From Rhizomucor pusillus (Eukaryota; Mucoromycota; Mucoromycetes; Mucorales; Lichtheimiaceae), in contig FWWN02000704.1 in NCBI GenBank assembly GCA_900175165.2, forward strand, positions 202,834 to 266,833: a DNA stretch of 64,000 bases. Reading direction: 5' to 3'. Every line of letters starts with the position of its first letter. The first letter of the stretch is position 1. The translations under genes and the position numbers were made by a program. Below the pieces are notes generated by a model. It was not told the origin of the DNA, made no database searches, and saw only the letters and a list, made by a program, of their open reading frames with translations. Of this stretch, positions 24,401 through 34,260 are shown piece after piece.

Positions 24401-25366
24401 ATTAGCATCTTCCAGCGGTTGAGCACGTCTCGGGATTGGAATTCGTAGCTCCGGCATATCCTGATGTTTGTATGCAATGAAATTTTCTGAGCAGACCAAT
24501 ACGCCCGAAGGTCCATCGTTGCCACCCGGTACTGTAATTTGAATAATGTATTAGATATGATGACACTCAGCATCATGTTTATATTACAACTTGCCTGGCA
24601 CAAGCAAATTTGCCTTAAAATCCACGGGTTCACTCCATCGTCGAACAACGTGGTTGAGACCGAGGTCCAATTCATAGTAGGTCAATAACTTTTCTGGATT
24701 TTGCATAGCTTCGCCGGTCGGATCCTGATCAGCTTCCGAGTAATCCACTTCCAGACATGCAAAGATAGGGTTCTCAAAGCCAACATCCAATCCAACAATG
24801 TGATGTATCAAGGCGTGGCTCTTGTGAGCTTCTAGCGGTGAGGAGATGGTCAAACGTGCTGCAGAGTCACGGTTGAGGATATATACAAGCTTCTGCTTCT
24901 CTATGGCACCAATCATCACTGCACGACCCTTTGGGTCTGTTGCGAGATATTGACCCGGTACGATGCGTCGACTTCCCGTCTTTCCATAGGTTTCTTGGTG
25001 CACTTTATCAAAAACGTTCTTTGCAGGGTTGTATTCTAGAATGACAATGCGACCGGAATCAGAGCCGACGACAATGTAATCTGTGACCGATCGCGTTAGT
25101 TTCCGCGCTTCAATATAGCATCACTTTAAACATTGTATACCTTTGCTAGCGCCTGTCAATCGAAACGGTGCGAGGCTGCGTACGAGGCCGAATACTTCGT
25201 GAGTGAGGATCGTGTGCACCTTTCCGGTATTCGGATCGGGTCGTAACAACTCGATGCGTGTGTTGCGTGCAACAATGATCTCCTGCTGCTTTGTACCCGA
25301 AAAGTTGCCATGAACCGCCTGGTTGATGGCACCGGTCGGATTGAGAGTGATATTGTACAGAAACAT
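21466..25366 (-). CDS. RSE1: Splicing factor 3B subunit 3 (SF3b130 / Rse1)
   Basis: Large beta-propeller subunit of the U2 snRNP SF3b complex that recognises the branch point. It aligns end to end with human SF3B3 as remembered: start [20 protein letters not shown], then [100 protein letters not shown], and the C-terminus [17 protein letters not shown]. About 1,200 residues in five main exons. The intron near 24594 has a GC donor with the ideal AG|GCAAGT context; only this choice keeps the reading frame into [14 protein letters not shown]. The start ATG (25366) faces the CWF19-like start across 160 bp. Confidence 0.96.
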
Positions 25367-25526
25367 GGCGGAGGGCTGTGTCCTGTACTCTTCGTAGCGG
25401 GCGTCGTGAGCGCACAGAAACGAGAAGTCGAGCGGTTTTGAATCTGTGACTTAAAAATATAATCCAATGCTTGCTTCGCGTTATCCGACCGACGGAACGC
25501 GCGCTACTTAATTGATCGCTTGTATA
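25367..25526. promoter_or_regulatory. 160-bp bidirectional promoter RSE1 / CWF19-like
   Basis: The start codons of two splicing-factor genes lie head to head with 160 bp between them, so promoters and 5' UTRs must overlap. No clear TATA box is seen. Confidence 0.6.
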
Positions 25527-27749
25527 ATGGCGTTACCAGTAAAAATGTTAGCGTGGCAGACCCTACTGTTCCCTTCCCCTTCAGCTATTTAACAACCTCG
25601 CAGCTTAGTGACGGGTTCGGTCAACGGTCAGTTTAGGCAAGTGTTTGACAAGATCAAGACGATTCACGAAAAATACGGCCCTTTCGATGTGCTGTTATGC
25701 GTTGGTGACTTTTTCGGACAAGATCTGATGGACAGCCAACTGCAAGATTTACTGAGCGATCGTATTGACAGTAAGTTGATCTAGTGTTAGCAGCAGCAGC
25801 AGCAGGCGCCTACTTGTAATGGATTTATTGATATGCGCGCGTGTGCAACATTGCTCTAGTTCCTGCTATGACGTACTTCCTCAATGGCAAGCACCCTATT
25901 CCGAGCATAGCAGCATCGAAAATCAAAAACACTGACGGCGAAGTATGCGGCAACCTTTACTATTTGGGAAAGAGAGGAACATTGACGACTGCCAGTGGAT
26001 TGAAAATCGCCTTCTTGTCCGGTTCTTGCAACAACGATGCTGAGGATGATAAGAGCTCGGACCATCGTTACACTCAGGACGATGTTAAAGCATTAAAGAA
26101 TACACCTATGCCTGTGTCTGTGCCGCCCGGTGTCGATATCCTGCTCACGTACGACTGGCCAAAAAATGTCGAGAAGGGCTCCAAATCCAATATCACGCCA
26201 AATGCTACGTCAGAGCAGATAGCAGAAGTCGCCGCAGCGCTGAAACCAAGATACCATTTTGCAGCATCTGAAGGTATCTTTTTCGAGCGAGAACCGTACA
26301 AGAATGTCACTGGATTCGGACCACCCAACGAGCGACCCGCGGAGCACGCCAGCCGATTTATTGGCATTGGCCGAGCGTTGAATGATGAAAAGCAAAGAGT
26401 GAGCATACAGCCACAGGCAGAGATGGTATAGACTACTAACGTATGCTCACTGTCAGTGGTTTTATGCTTTTAGCTTGGAACCTCTCTCCAAAGTTTCACA
26501 TGCCACATTGACAAGTCTCCCTGCAAACACTACGGAGTGCCCGTACACCCAGCCCAGCATCGCTGCAGGTCAGAAACGATCGTATGAAACATCAGACAGC
26601 GGCAACTTCTTTTGGGGTGGCACGCAATCGCAGAGTAAACGCCAAGGTACATGCTAGAGTTAAGTGAACTGAATGTATCGACGCTGACTCTTTATATATA
26701 GCCACGGAAGGGGGATGCCGACGATGTGGCGAGCCAACACACAGTGTAGACGAATGCCCTGTCCGAGCGCCTAGACTACCAAGAGGCTATGTATGTCGAA
26801 TTTGCGGCGAACCGGGCCATCATATACGCGAGTGCCCTCAAAAGCCCGCCATCCGTCCGCCGCAACAGAGATCAGCGCCACGCGAGACTGATAACTGTAA
26901 GTCTTTTCTGGCGGGCTTGAATGACGTCAAATTTTGGTGCTAACTTAATTGCGAAACAGTGCAAGCATGCTGGTTCTGCCTGGCGAATCCCAAACTGGAA
27001 AAGCATTTTATTGTATCCATCGGCACCGAGATATACGCGACGTTGGCGAAAGGTCCGCTGACGACCAGGGAAACAGGGTCGCCTATTCCCGGAGGCGGGC
27101 ATATGATTCTGGTGCCAATAACGCACTATCCGACATTTGGCAAGATACCTGACGAGCTTCGAGCCAACATCGTAGCTGAAGCTGAAAAGTATCAGTCAGC
27201 GCTGCGACGCATGTACAACGCATACGGGCAAGAGCTAGTATCATTTCAAATATCGCGTGAATCAGCGAGAGGCATGTCTCACGCGCATATCCAAATATTA
27301 CCTATTCCAAAAGATAAAGTTTCTGCATTGGCGGAGACGATACGAGAGGAAGCGAAAAAGGAAAACATGATCATGCTAGATCAGGCTCCTGTAAGTGAAT
27401 GGTCATGGGGTCCAAGCAGCCGATCGATGGCACGTAACCATACTTGTAATGTAGGAGGACCCGAATATCAGCTTTTTCAGAATGGATTTGCCTGACGGAC
27501 AGACATTCGTGCATGTGTTGGAACCTACTGAGCGATTCAATCTCCAGTTTGGCCGGTAATTGATGATAGGGATGATGAATGGTTTGTTATGCGACGTTAA
27601 TGCAAGAGATTATTTGCAGCGCTGTGGTGGCGAAGGTGCTTGGACATCCGGAACGAGAAGACTGGAAAATGTGCACGCAGACAGAGGAGGAAGAACGAAA
27701 TGATGCCAATGAATTCAAGGCTGCATTCAAGACGTACGATTTTAATTAA
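25527..27749 (+). CDS. CWF19-like (CwfJ) splicing / lariat-debranching-associated protein
   Basis: Spliceosome-associated protein of the CWF19L1 class, linked to Drn1-type debranching cofactors. Exon 1 is short (MALPVKI). The calcineurin-like N-terminal part continues VTGSVNGQFRQVFDKI, then FDVLLCVGDFFGQ and VDILLTYDWP. After a linker there are two CCHC zinc knuckles (CRRCGEPTHSVDEC and CRICGEPGHHIREC). The CwfJ C-terminal domain 1 (CWFCLANPKLEKHFIVSIG, GHMILVPITHYPTF, and the HIT-like SHAHIQILPIP) and domain 2 (EREDWKMCTQTEEEE) follow. It ends FKTYDFN at TAA 27747-27749. About six introns are inferred; one contains a (GCA)n run near 25793. Roughly 600 residues. Confidence 0.92.
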
Positions 27750-28599
27750 TAATTCTTACGATATATCCCATGCTAGACAGATTTGTAGCTTATCGCATAT
27801 AAAATCACTTGGTCGAGCCCGCTTTATCAAGAGAAACTGTTAATTACGTCTGAGCATAACACTGACAATGAGGTTATCGCGGTTCCCGAGAATCCACGTC
27901 CGTATCAATTGGGATCTTTGGGACCCTTGTTTTGGCTGCCAGGTCGGTTCCTGAAAATTTCTGGGCAACTTTTATTATCGCGCACGCAAGCAGTAAGAGC
28001 AAACAGAATACAGCACAATGATGGCCTTCTTGTTCTCCGAATATATTGCGACAAGAAAACTTTTTATTATATTAGCCAAACCTTACAAAGAAAGACCAAA
28101 CTTTACGCGCGTGCTAGAGCGAGCGTGAAATCATTGGGGGAGTCTAAAAAATATATCTGTGTTTAATCAATACGATCGCATGCAATCTAATGCTTAAATC
28201 GTATTTGGCACTAAAGATATCCGCTCGTCCCCTCCATACTTTTTTTCTCCGTCCCGCGATGACCGCTTTGGTGTTCAAGAAAAACTTTGCAATTGAAGAT
28301 GGTATTTGGCAGCGGCAGTAGGCAATCGGTATATATTTCCTTGTATGGATTATTTTATGAGATTTGTGTCCACATTGAAGCCGTGAAATCTGTCAAACGT
28401 AGCAACAACGGGAGCCGAGCCGATGCGGTTCCCAAATAGGGGAGGCGTCATGTCGTCATGGGCCCGCGCCAAATTGATATCCCGAATCCCAAAAACGTGA
28501 AAGAGATCAAAGGTGATCTGGCTCGCTGGCGGCCAGTGGGTATCATGTATATATAAGAGGGACAGACAAGCGCGGTTTAACGTCCCATCATCAATCATC
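27750..28599. other. Intergenic region upstream of the HAD phosphatase
   Basis: 850 bp with no recognisable gene. A TATA-like TATATAAG lies at about 28549-28556, some 45 bp before the phosphatase start codon, and is a credible core promoter. Confidence 0.5.
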
Positions 28600-29813
28600 A
28601 TGTCTCAATCCGAAACTACCACCCCTGCCACCACCGAAATTTTGGTAAACAACGAACCCGTCAACCCTCCCGTCCAAGAGGAACAGATCTCCCGAGACCT
28701 TGCTATGGAATTCGCCCAGCGCATGAGCACTGCTGGCAGTGGCGCCAACACTCCTACCTCCAAGGCTCCCCAGGTCTCGCCTTCGGTCGCAAAGGATTGG
28801 GCCTTGCTGCGTGATCCTGTCTTCCACAACGAGCGTTTGGAAGCTATCCGCCAAAAGAAGGGCTACATTATCGACATGGATGGTGTCATTTATCACGCAA
28901 GTATACATGGATCCATTGCAATGTAATTGCTTGCCCATTTGCTAACAATTTCTTGTTCAAATTTACAGGGTACTAAGCTTTTGCCTGGCGCAAAGGAACT
29001 CGTCGATTTCCTTCACAAGAACAACAAAAAGTTCCTTTTCCTGACCAACAATTCTGCTCCCACTCCCCGAGAACTGCAACAGAAGCTCGGCCGTTTGGGC
29101 ATCGATGTCACCGAGGACCACTTTTTCACTGCTGGCCAGGCCACCGCCGAGTTTTTGAAATCACAGATGCCCGAAGGCGGTACTTGCTACGTCATTGGCG
29201 AGCCTGGTCTTGCCTATGCATTGTACGAGAAAGGTTTCTTCATGAACGACCACAACCCCGATTACGTTGTCCTCGGCGAAGGTTCGTCCTACAACTACGA
29301 GCGCTTGACCAAGGCTGTCCAGCTCGTCGGCCAGGGCGCTAAGCTTATCGCTACCAACTTGGATGTCGAGAACTTGGACTCCAAGGGCAACAAGATCCCC
29401 TCCTGCGGTGCTTTCGCTGCCTGCGTTGAAGTTATCACTAAGACCAAGGCATTCTTCTGCGGCAAGCCCTCTGCTCTTATCATGCGTTACGCTCAACGCA
29501 CCCTCGGCCTCAGCCGCAGCGAAACCTGCATCATTGGCGACCGCATGGACACCGACGTTGCTGCTGGTATCAGCTCTGAAATCGACCCCGTCCTCGTGCT
29601 CTCCGGTGTCACTGCCATGGAGGACCTCGCCCAGTTTGCTTACCGCCCTTATGTTATCCTCGGTGGTGTCTATGAAATCCCCAACGACGACGAAAAGCAC
29701 AACATTACCGAAAGCGAGATGGAAGATGCTGCTAGAAGAGTAAGTCGGGAAAATCAATTTATATCAGGAATTGATTGCTCACACAAGCAATTGAATAGGC
29801 ATCCTTCTTGTAA
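28600..29813 (+). CDS. HAD-superfamily phosphatase (p-nitrophenylphosphatase / phosphoglycolate phosphatase type)
   Basis: NagD/PHO13-like soluble phosphatase. Exons 28600-28896, 28969-29739 and 29799-29813 give 360 aa. All HAD motifs are present: nucleophile IDMDGVIYHG (motif I), FLTNNSAP (II), the lysine in GKPSALIM (III) and IGDRMDTDVAAG (IV). The first 75 residues are an extra Thr/Pro-rich extension not needed for the fold. Intron 1 has a GC donor (CAC|GCAAGT). The last exon codes only for ASFL and the stop. Codon use is strongly C-ending (GTC, ACC, AAC, AAG), suggesting high expression. Natural substrates in this family include phosphoglycolate and other glycolytic side products. Confidence 0.9.
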
Positions 29814-30119
29814 AGTTCTTCATGTAGATGATGCATCCTGCTGTCATACACTGTATCATATATCATCATCATCCTCCTTCTCATTAGCACAAGTCTCAAA
29901 ATTCCTCATCCTCTTACTTGTCCCTTTTTATGCTTTTTACCAGTAAAAGCTTTTGTTGTTAGTTCTTTATTTCCAAGCCTATCCATGCAAAACTGGACGT
30001 TACATTTTTATTATTGTTATTTGAGAACAAAGTTCACTGGTTGATCGTGATGGGAATGGTTTACAAACTCAAGAGATGCGGTTTTTACAAAAAATGAAAA
30101 AGTCGAGATATAATTGTAG

Positions 30120-30344
30120 CTATGCTAGGCAACGCTGCCCGCCCAGTCGGTCGCAGCAGACTTTGCGTCCGTTGTTTTCAATCAGGACGACGCACCGTGC
30201 ACCCGTTGGATCGCTTTGGTCAAGTTCGCAGCAGTTATCAGGAAGCGTGTTGGTATTTTGTTGAGCATGCACGAGCAAATCGATCAAAAAAATGGCTGCG
30301 AGGAGGATGCTAGCAAGCACATTGATCTTGAGGAGGAGAAGCAT
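30120..30344 (-). CDS. Small secreted cysteine-rich protein (hypothetical)
   Basis: 74 aa, single exon, true ATG start. Residues 1-27 form a signal peptide (MLLLLKINVLASILLAAIFL). The mature part of about 47 residues has six cysteines at 38, 39, 51, 63, 64 and 72, a CC-C-CC-C pattern with 11-residue spacings. This is reminiscent of knotted or effector-like secreted peptides but not a match to hydrophobins, which have eight cysteines. It lies on the same strand as, and 555 bp downstream of, the ADAM gene. Short length makes chance possible, but signal peptide plus paired cysteines is unlikely in random sequence. No function assigned. Confidence 0.5.
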   Translation of the reverse strand: MLLLLKINVLASILLAAIFLIDLLVHAQQNTNTLPDNCCELDQSDPTGARCVVLIENNGRKVCCDRLGGQRCLA

Positions 30345-30899
30345 TGATATCTTTGAAAAAAAAAAGGAAAGGAAGAAAGGTCACGCAAATTTCAACGACC
30401 CCACCTATCTCTACATGCTCAAATGTTGTGAATTAGTAGGCAGCAGGACGTCCCTTAGCATCAGTTATGCATAAATTGAATATTTCTTGCCTCTCCATCA
30501 TGCCAAAAGTATGTGCGCTTTACACTTTTATAGAAAATGGAGCCAGCTGGTCGCCGCCATAACGACAGAGATCAATGCTCTGTTTGACCTACGATCAGGT
30601 ACAGTATCTTGCGTGGATATACTATGAATTCCGTTATTGTGGAACTCCTGGGATCTAACGCATGCCTCCAGGATGATGCATCTCCTTCAATTCCCAAAAG
30701 ACATGCATTTATCTATTCATGGGCAAATAGACACTTCGGAGTCGGTTCTATAATCCAAGGAACGCTTTCAAAAAAGAAAAGGCACAATATGAGCTGGGAT
30801 ACATATATGTCCAATCTACAAGGATCGTTAGCAGTGTGATTTGAGAGCTTGTGGCAAAACTGTTGAGTTATTGTACAATCAATTGTATACAGATGGTAT
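30345..30899. other. Intergenic, ADAM 3' flank
   Basis: No gene recognised. Open frames here are antisense or low-complexity. Confidence 0.4.
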
Positions 30900-33771
30900 C
30901 TATGAAGGAGACTGCTGGGCGCGTACAGTGTGTGCGGGTGGTGCAGGAGGTGGCGGCGTGGGTGACGAGGATGGTGGTTGCGGCGGAGGTGGAGGAGGAC
31001 CATTGTACGGTGTTGGATCCACCCAGCCGGATGTAGCCTGTTGGTAGCTTGGCGGCGGCATTGCAGGATGGCGCGACAATCTATTAGCAGCTCTGTGCGG
31101 CGGCGGCGGTGGAGGTGCAGGAACAATCGCAGGTCCAGCACGCATGGGCTGAAGCTTTCGCCTGCGCGCAATGTATCCTTGCCAGCAGCAACATCCACGG
31201 AAGAAGCACCAACATACCAGCAGGATCAGGATGATAGCAAGGACAACGCCCACGGGGATAGCGATTGCCTTGTTGTTCTGAAGCCAAATGAGCGCGCGGT
31301 GAGCAGCGCTACCGTAATCGCAATCGCCGTTGGAGCAGACGCCCCCGAGGCCGCAAGGCGTGCCGTCAAGAAAATGGCCCGTGAAAACGATGCATGACGA
31401 TGTGTTGGATGCTGAGCACACAATGTTGCAGCTCGATCCGAGGGCCGAGCACGCGCCCGTTATAGAAAGACCAGATCCACGGTCAATGCATTGCTGGTCA
31501 CGCGACGTGCATTGACCACTTGCGCATTGGAGTCCGTCGTTTCCGCACGAAGTGCCGTCTTCCACATGTTGATCTTCAGGGCAGTCGCCCGAGGTACCCG
31601 TGCACATTTCTGCAACGTCGCACTCGTTTTCTGCTGGACGACAAGTGTACGTCGATGGCTGCAGCTGGCAATTGTTGCAACATAGATCCGTGGCATCGCT
31701 GCATATCAATCATGAACGTTTAATGATGTACTAAATAAAAGCGTTTAATTGTCGCTTACTCGCACACAGCACCGTTGATGAATTTGCAAGTGCTTGCATC
31801 GCAGCAGGTACTGTTTTTGCCTCCCGGATCGCAATCCTCGCCGTCTTCTTTAATACCGTTGCCACACATTTGCAGAGTTTGAATAGTTCTGGAGCCGGGA
31901 GCTAGTACAACAATAAAATAAGCAACTTTTTTTCGTTGATACACATGTTGCAGAACCACTTTACATTCGAGGCATGTTCCCAGAGTAGGGTATAATCCAC
32001 AAATGGTGGTTATCGAGCACGGACTGAACGAGTTGCTGGAAACGTTGTTGGTTGGGTTCATGATGTATGTGCCACTTGCATCGCACGTTGTGTCGCTAAG
32101 TGGGCAGCAAGAACAGGATGAGCCGCTGCATGGACAGGTATCTGACGTGCAGTCATGGATGGCACCGAATCCATGCCCAATCTCGTGAGCAACCACCTTC
32201 CATTCATCCCGGACTGTAGATTTTTTTTACATTTAGAGGTTGCCCATCATATTCTGATCGAGTACTTACTGATAGACGATACACCGGTGCCAGATACATA
32301 TTGGGTCACGCCATTCGAGGTCTGCGACGAGACATCCGAGTTGCACAGCTGCCTCAACCACGCAATTCCTACCTCTAATCCGCTAACCCACAGAGTCAGA
32401 TTTACAAAGAGAAAACTAGACATTCTCACTGCTGTTGCGATACCTTGAGCAAGCTGTCATGAGATGATACAACGCAGCACCGTCGTCACTGTAGTAAGAG
32501 CGCCACAAGCTGAAATCGCTGAGCCGTTCGCTTATTGTGTAGGAAGACGAGCATGCTCTATTCCATGAAATGGACGTATCGTCCGAGCACTCCTCTGGCA
32601 TGATGGTAATGTTGATTAATCCAAGCCGAATGTTGAAGGTATCCTCGTAGACGGCCGACGCGCTGTTCCAGTCATTGATGATCTGGTACCGTGCCTCTTC
32701 GATGGAGCCGTAATACTTTGTGTACGTACAGTCTGCTGCCGCCACCATATATGCAACTAGAAAGGAGGTAAATGATCGTGGTTAATCAGATATATACAAA
32801 GGATGATGCGATTACTACTTTTCCCAATACTTGCTCATGGTCGACGAGGGGCAGCCTGTGGTATCGCGCTTTACCATCCCGGGAAACGCATTGACACGTT
32901 GCTGCTGCGGGGCTGAAAAAATCCCCCACCATTCCTCCTGCTGCTTTGGTACTCGGTCAAACACCACTCCATCATCTATGCTAGGTTGCACAACAGGAAG
33001 CGTCAACGTGTCAGAGTCGCGATAGATAACCATGGCGGCAGCGCTGTCATCCGCCAGTTCCGCATCGTCGTCGCGCTTTGCGAGCTTGTAGTTCCTGAGT
33101 GTCTTAATGTGATACATGTCGCCACGAGCTTGGAACGCTCCCTCAAATATGGGGTATGCAAGCTCGGATCTATGTGCGTATTAGTCACGGGATGTAAAAA
33201 ATTGCTACATTGGGATAATATATATTTACCCAGTGAGGTCCTGGCGCACGATTATGCGAGCCCAGCCAAGAACACCTTTCTCCTTGTTTTTGTCACCGGC
33301 TGCTGCGCTACCATGCTCCCACTGTCGTTTGGCATGGGCAGACTCTGAGAGAACGTGGCCTCGGTAGATTCGAAACGACTCGGGACGCAGATCGCTGTTT
33401 ACTGGGTGGAAGAGGTCCAGGTTTGGCTCGAGATGCAGGTGGAATGTCTGGTTGTATGCGTTGAGCTGCAACCGTACGAGGTCGTCGTGCTCGAGTGAGC
33501 TCGGTCGTGAAGGTACAATGCTCGGGTTCCGCGAAAGATCCCGCTTTGCATAAAATTTGTCAGGGCGAGGGGCAATTTCGAATTGGATACTCTGCAGCTT
33601 CTCCACACGCAACAATCGACGATTATCGTAACTGCGGCCTTCAATGGGCTTAGCAGCAATTCTTCATCCATCGATTCTATTTGCTTTTTTACCTAGGACG
33701 CCGCTGCTGTTAGCGATGGCAATTAAAAGTACAATGGCATGGTAGCAAAAAGCAAGTCTTGCTCCTCCCAT
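30900..33771 (-). CDS. ADAM-family zinc metalloprotease with disintegrin domain, membrane anchored
   Basis: Cell-surface protease of the reprolysin/ADAM type, about 830 residues. The signal peptide is MGGARLAFCYHAIVLLIAIA (ATG 33771). A prodomain runs to about 32820. The protease domain carries the full zinc site HEIGHGFGAIHD (about 32190) and a downstream Met-turn region IMNPTNN. Then come a disintegrin domain (CGNGIKEDGEDCDPGGKNST, CCDASTC, RPAENECDVAEMC), a cysteine-rich segment, one transmembrane helix (AIPVGVVLAIILILLVCWCF) and a cytosolic tail rich in PPPPPP tracts that could bind SH3/WW proteins. Seven or so introns. Fungal homologs (ADM-A/ADM-B) are known but little studied. Confidence 0.92.
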
Positions 33772-34260
33772 TGAACAATGGTACAGCGAGCAGCAGAAAG
33801 AAGCTCGTTGCCACGAGGTTTTTGAAGACGGTTTGCCAAGCACGTTGTGCGTGTGTGTGCGCGCGCGGCTTTTAAAACAAGAGAAAGGCCGGCGGGACAG
33901 AAACAAAGGAATAATAATAAAACGGACAATGAGAAGAGAAGAACGTTCCTTTTCCGGTTTCCCAGGATTCATACATACATAGTTCTTCAATTGGTTTTTC
34001 TTATATTATATTTTTTTATTTGATTTTTTTCTGTTTTGAAACTACAGTATACAGTTATATTATATATACGACTTATATCATAAAGTGGAATTGTGTATTT
34101 TCGTTTCCCGGGTTGAAGCCAATTGCCAAGCAATGTTGTGTGACACCTGACAGGATACATGGAAACATGGAAATTCTGACTTGTTCATCCAATGATAATC
34201 TATGTACAAGAAAGGTATAAGGTACGCGTAAAAGCTGCCTTGAAATGGGAATGCTTTCTA
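33772..34260. promoter_or_regulatory. ADAM promoter region / FYR gene 3' flank
   Basis: 489 bp, AT-rich near 34000-34080. No gene or clear regulatory motif recognised. Confidence 0.35.

Noticed and set aside
30713..31198. Histidine/arginine-rich minus-strand frame
   Set aside because: A frame-shifted shadow of the proline-rich ADAM tail.
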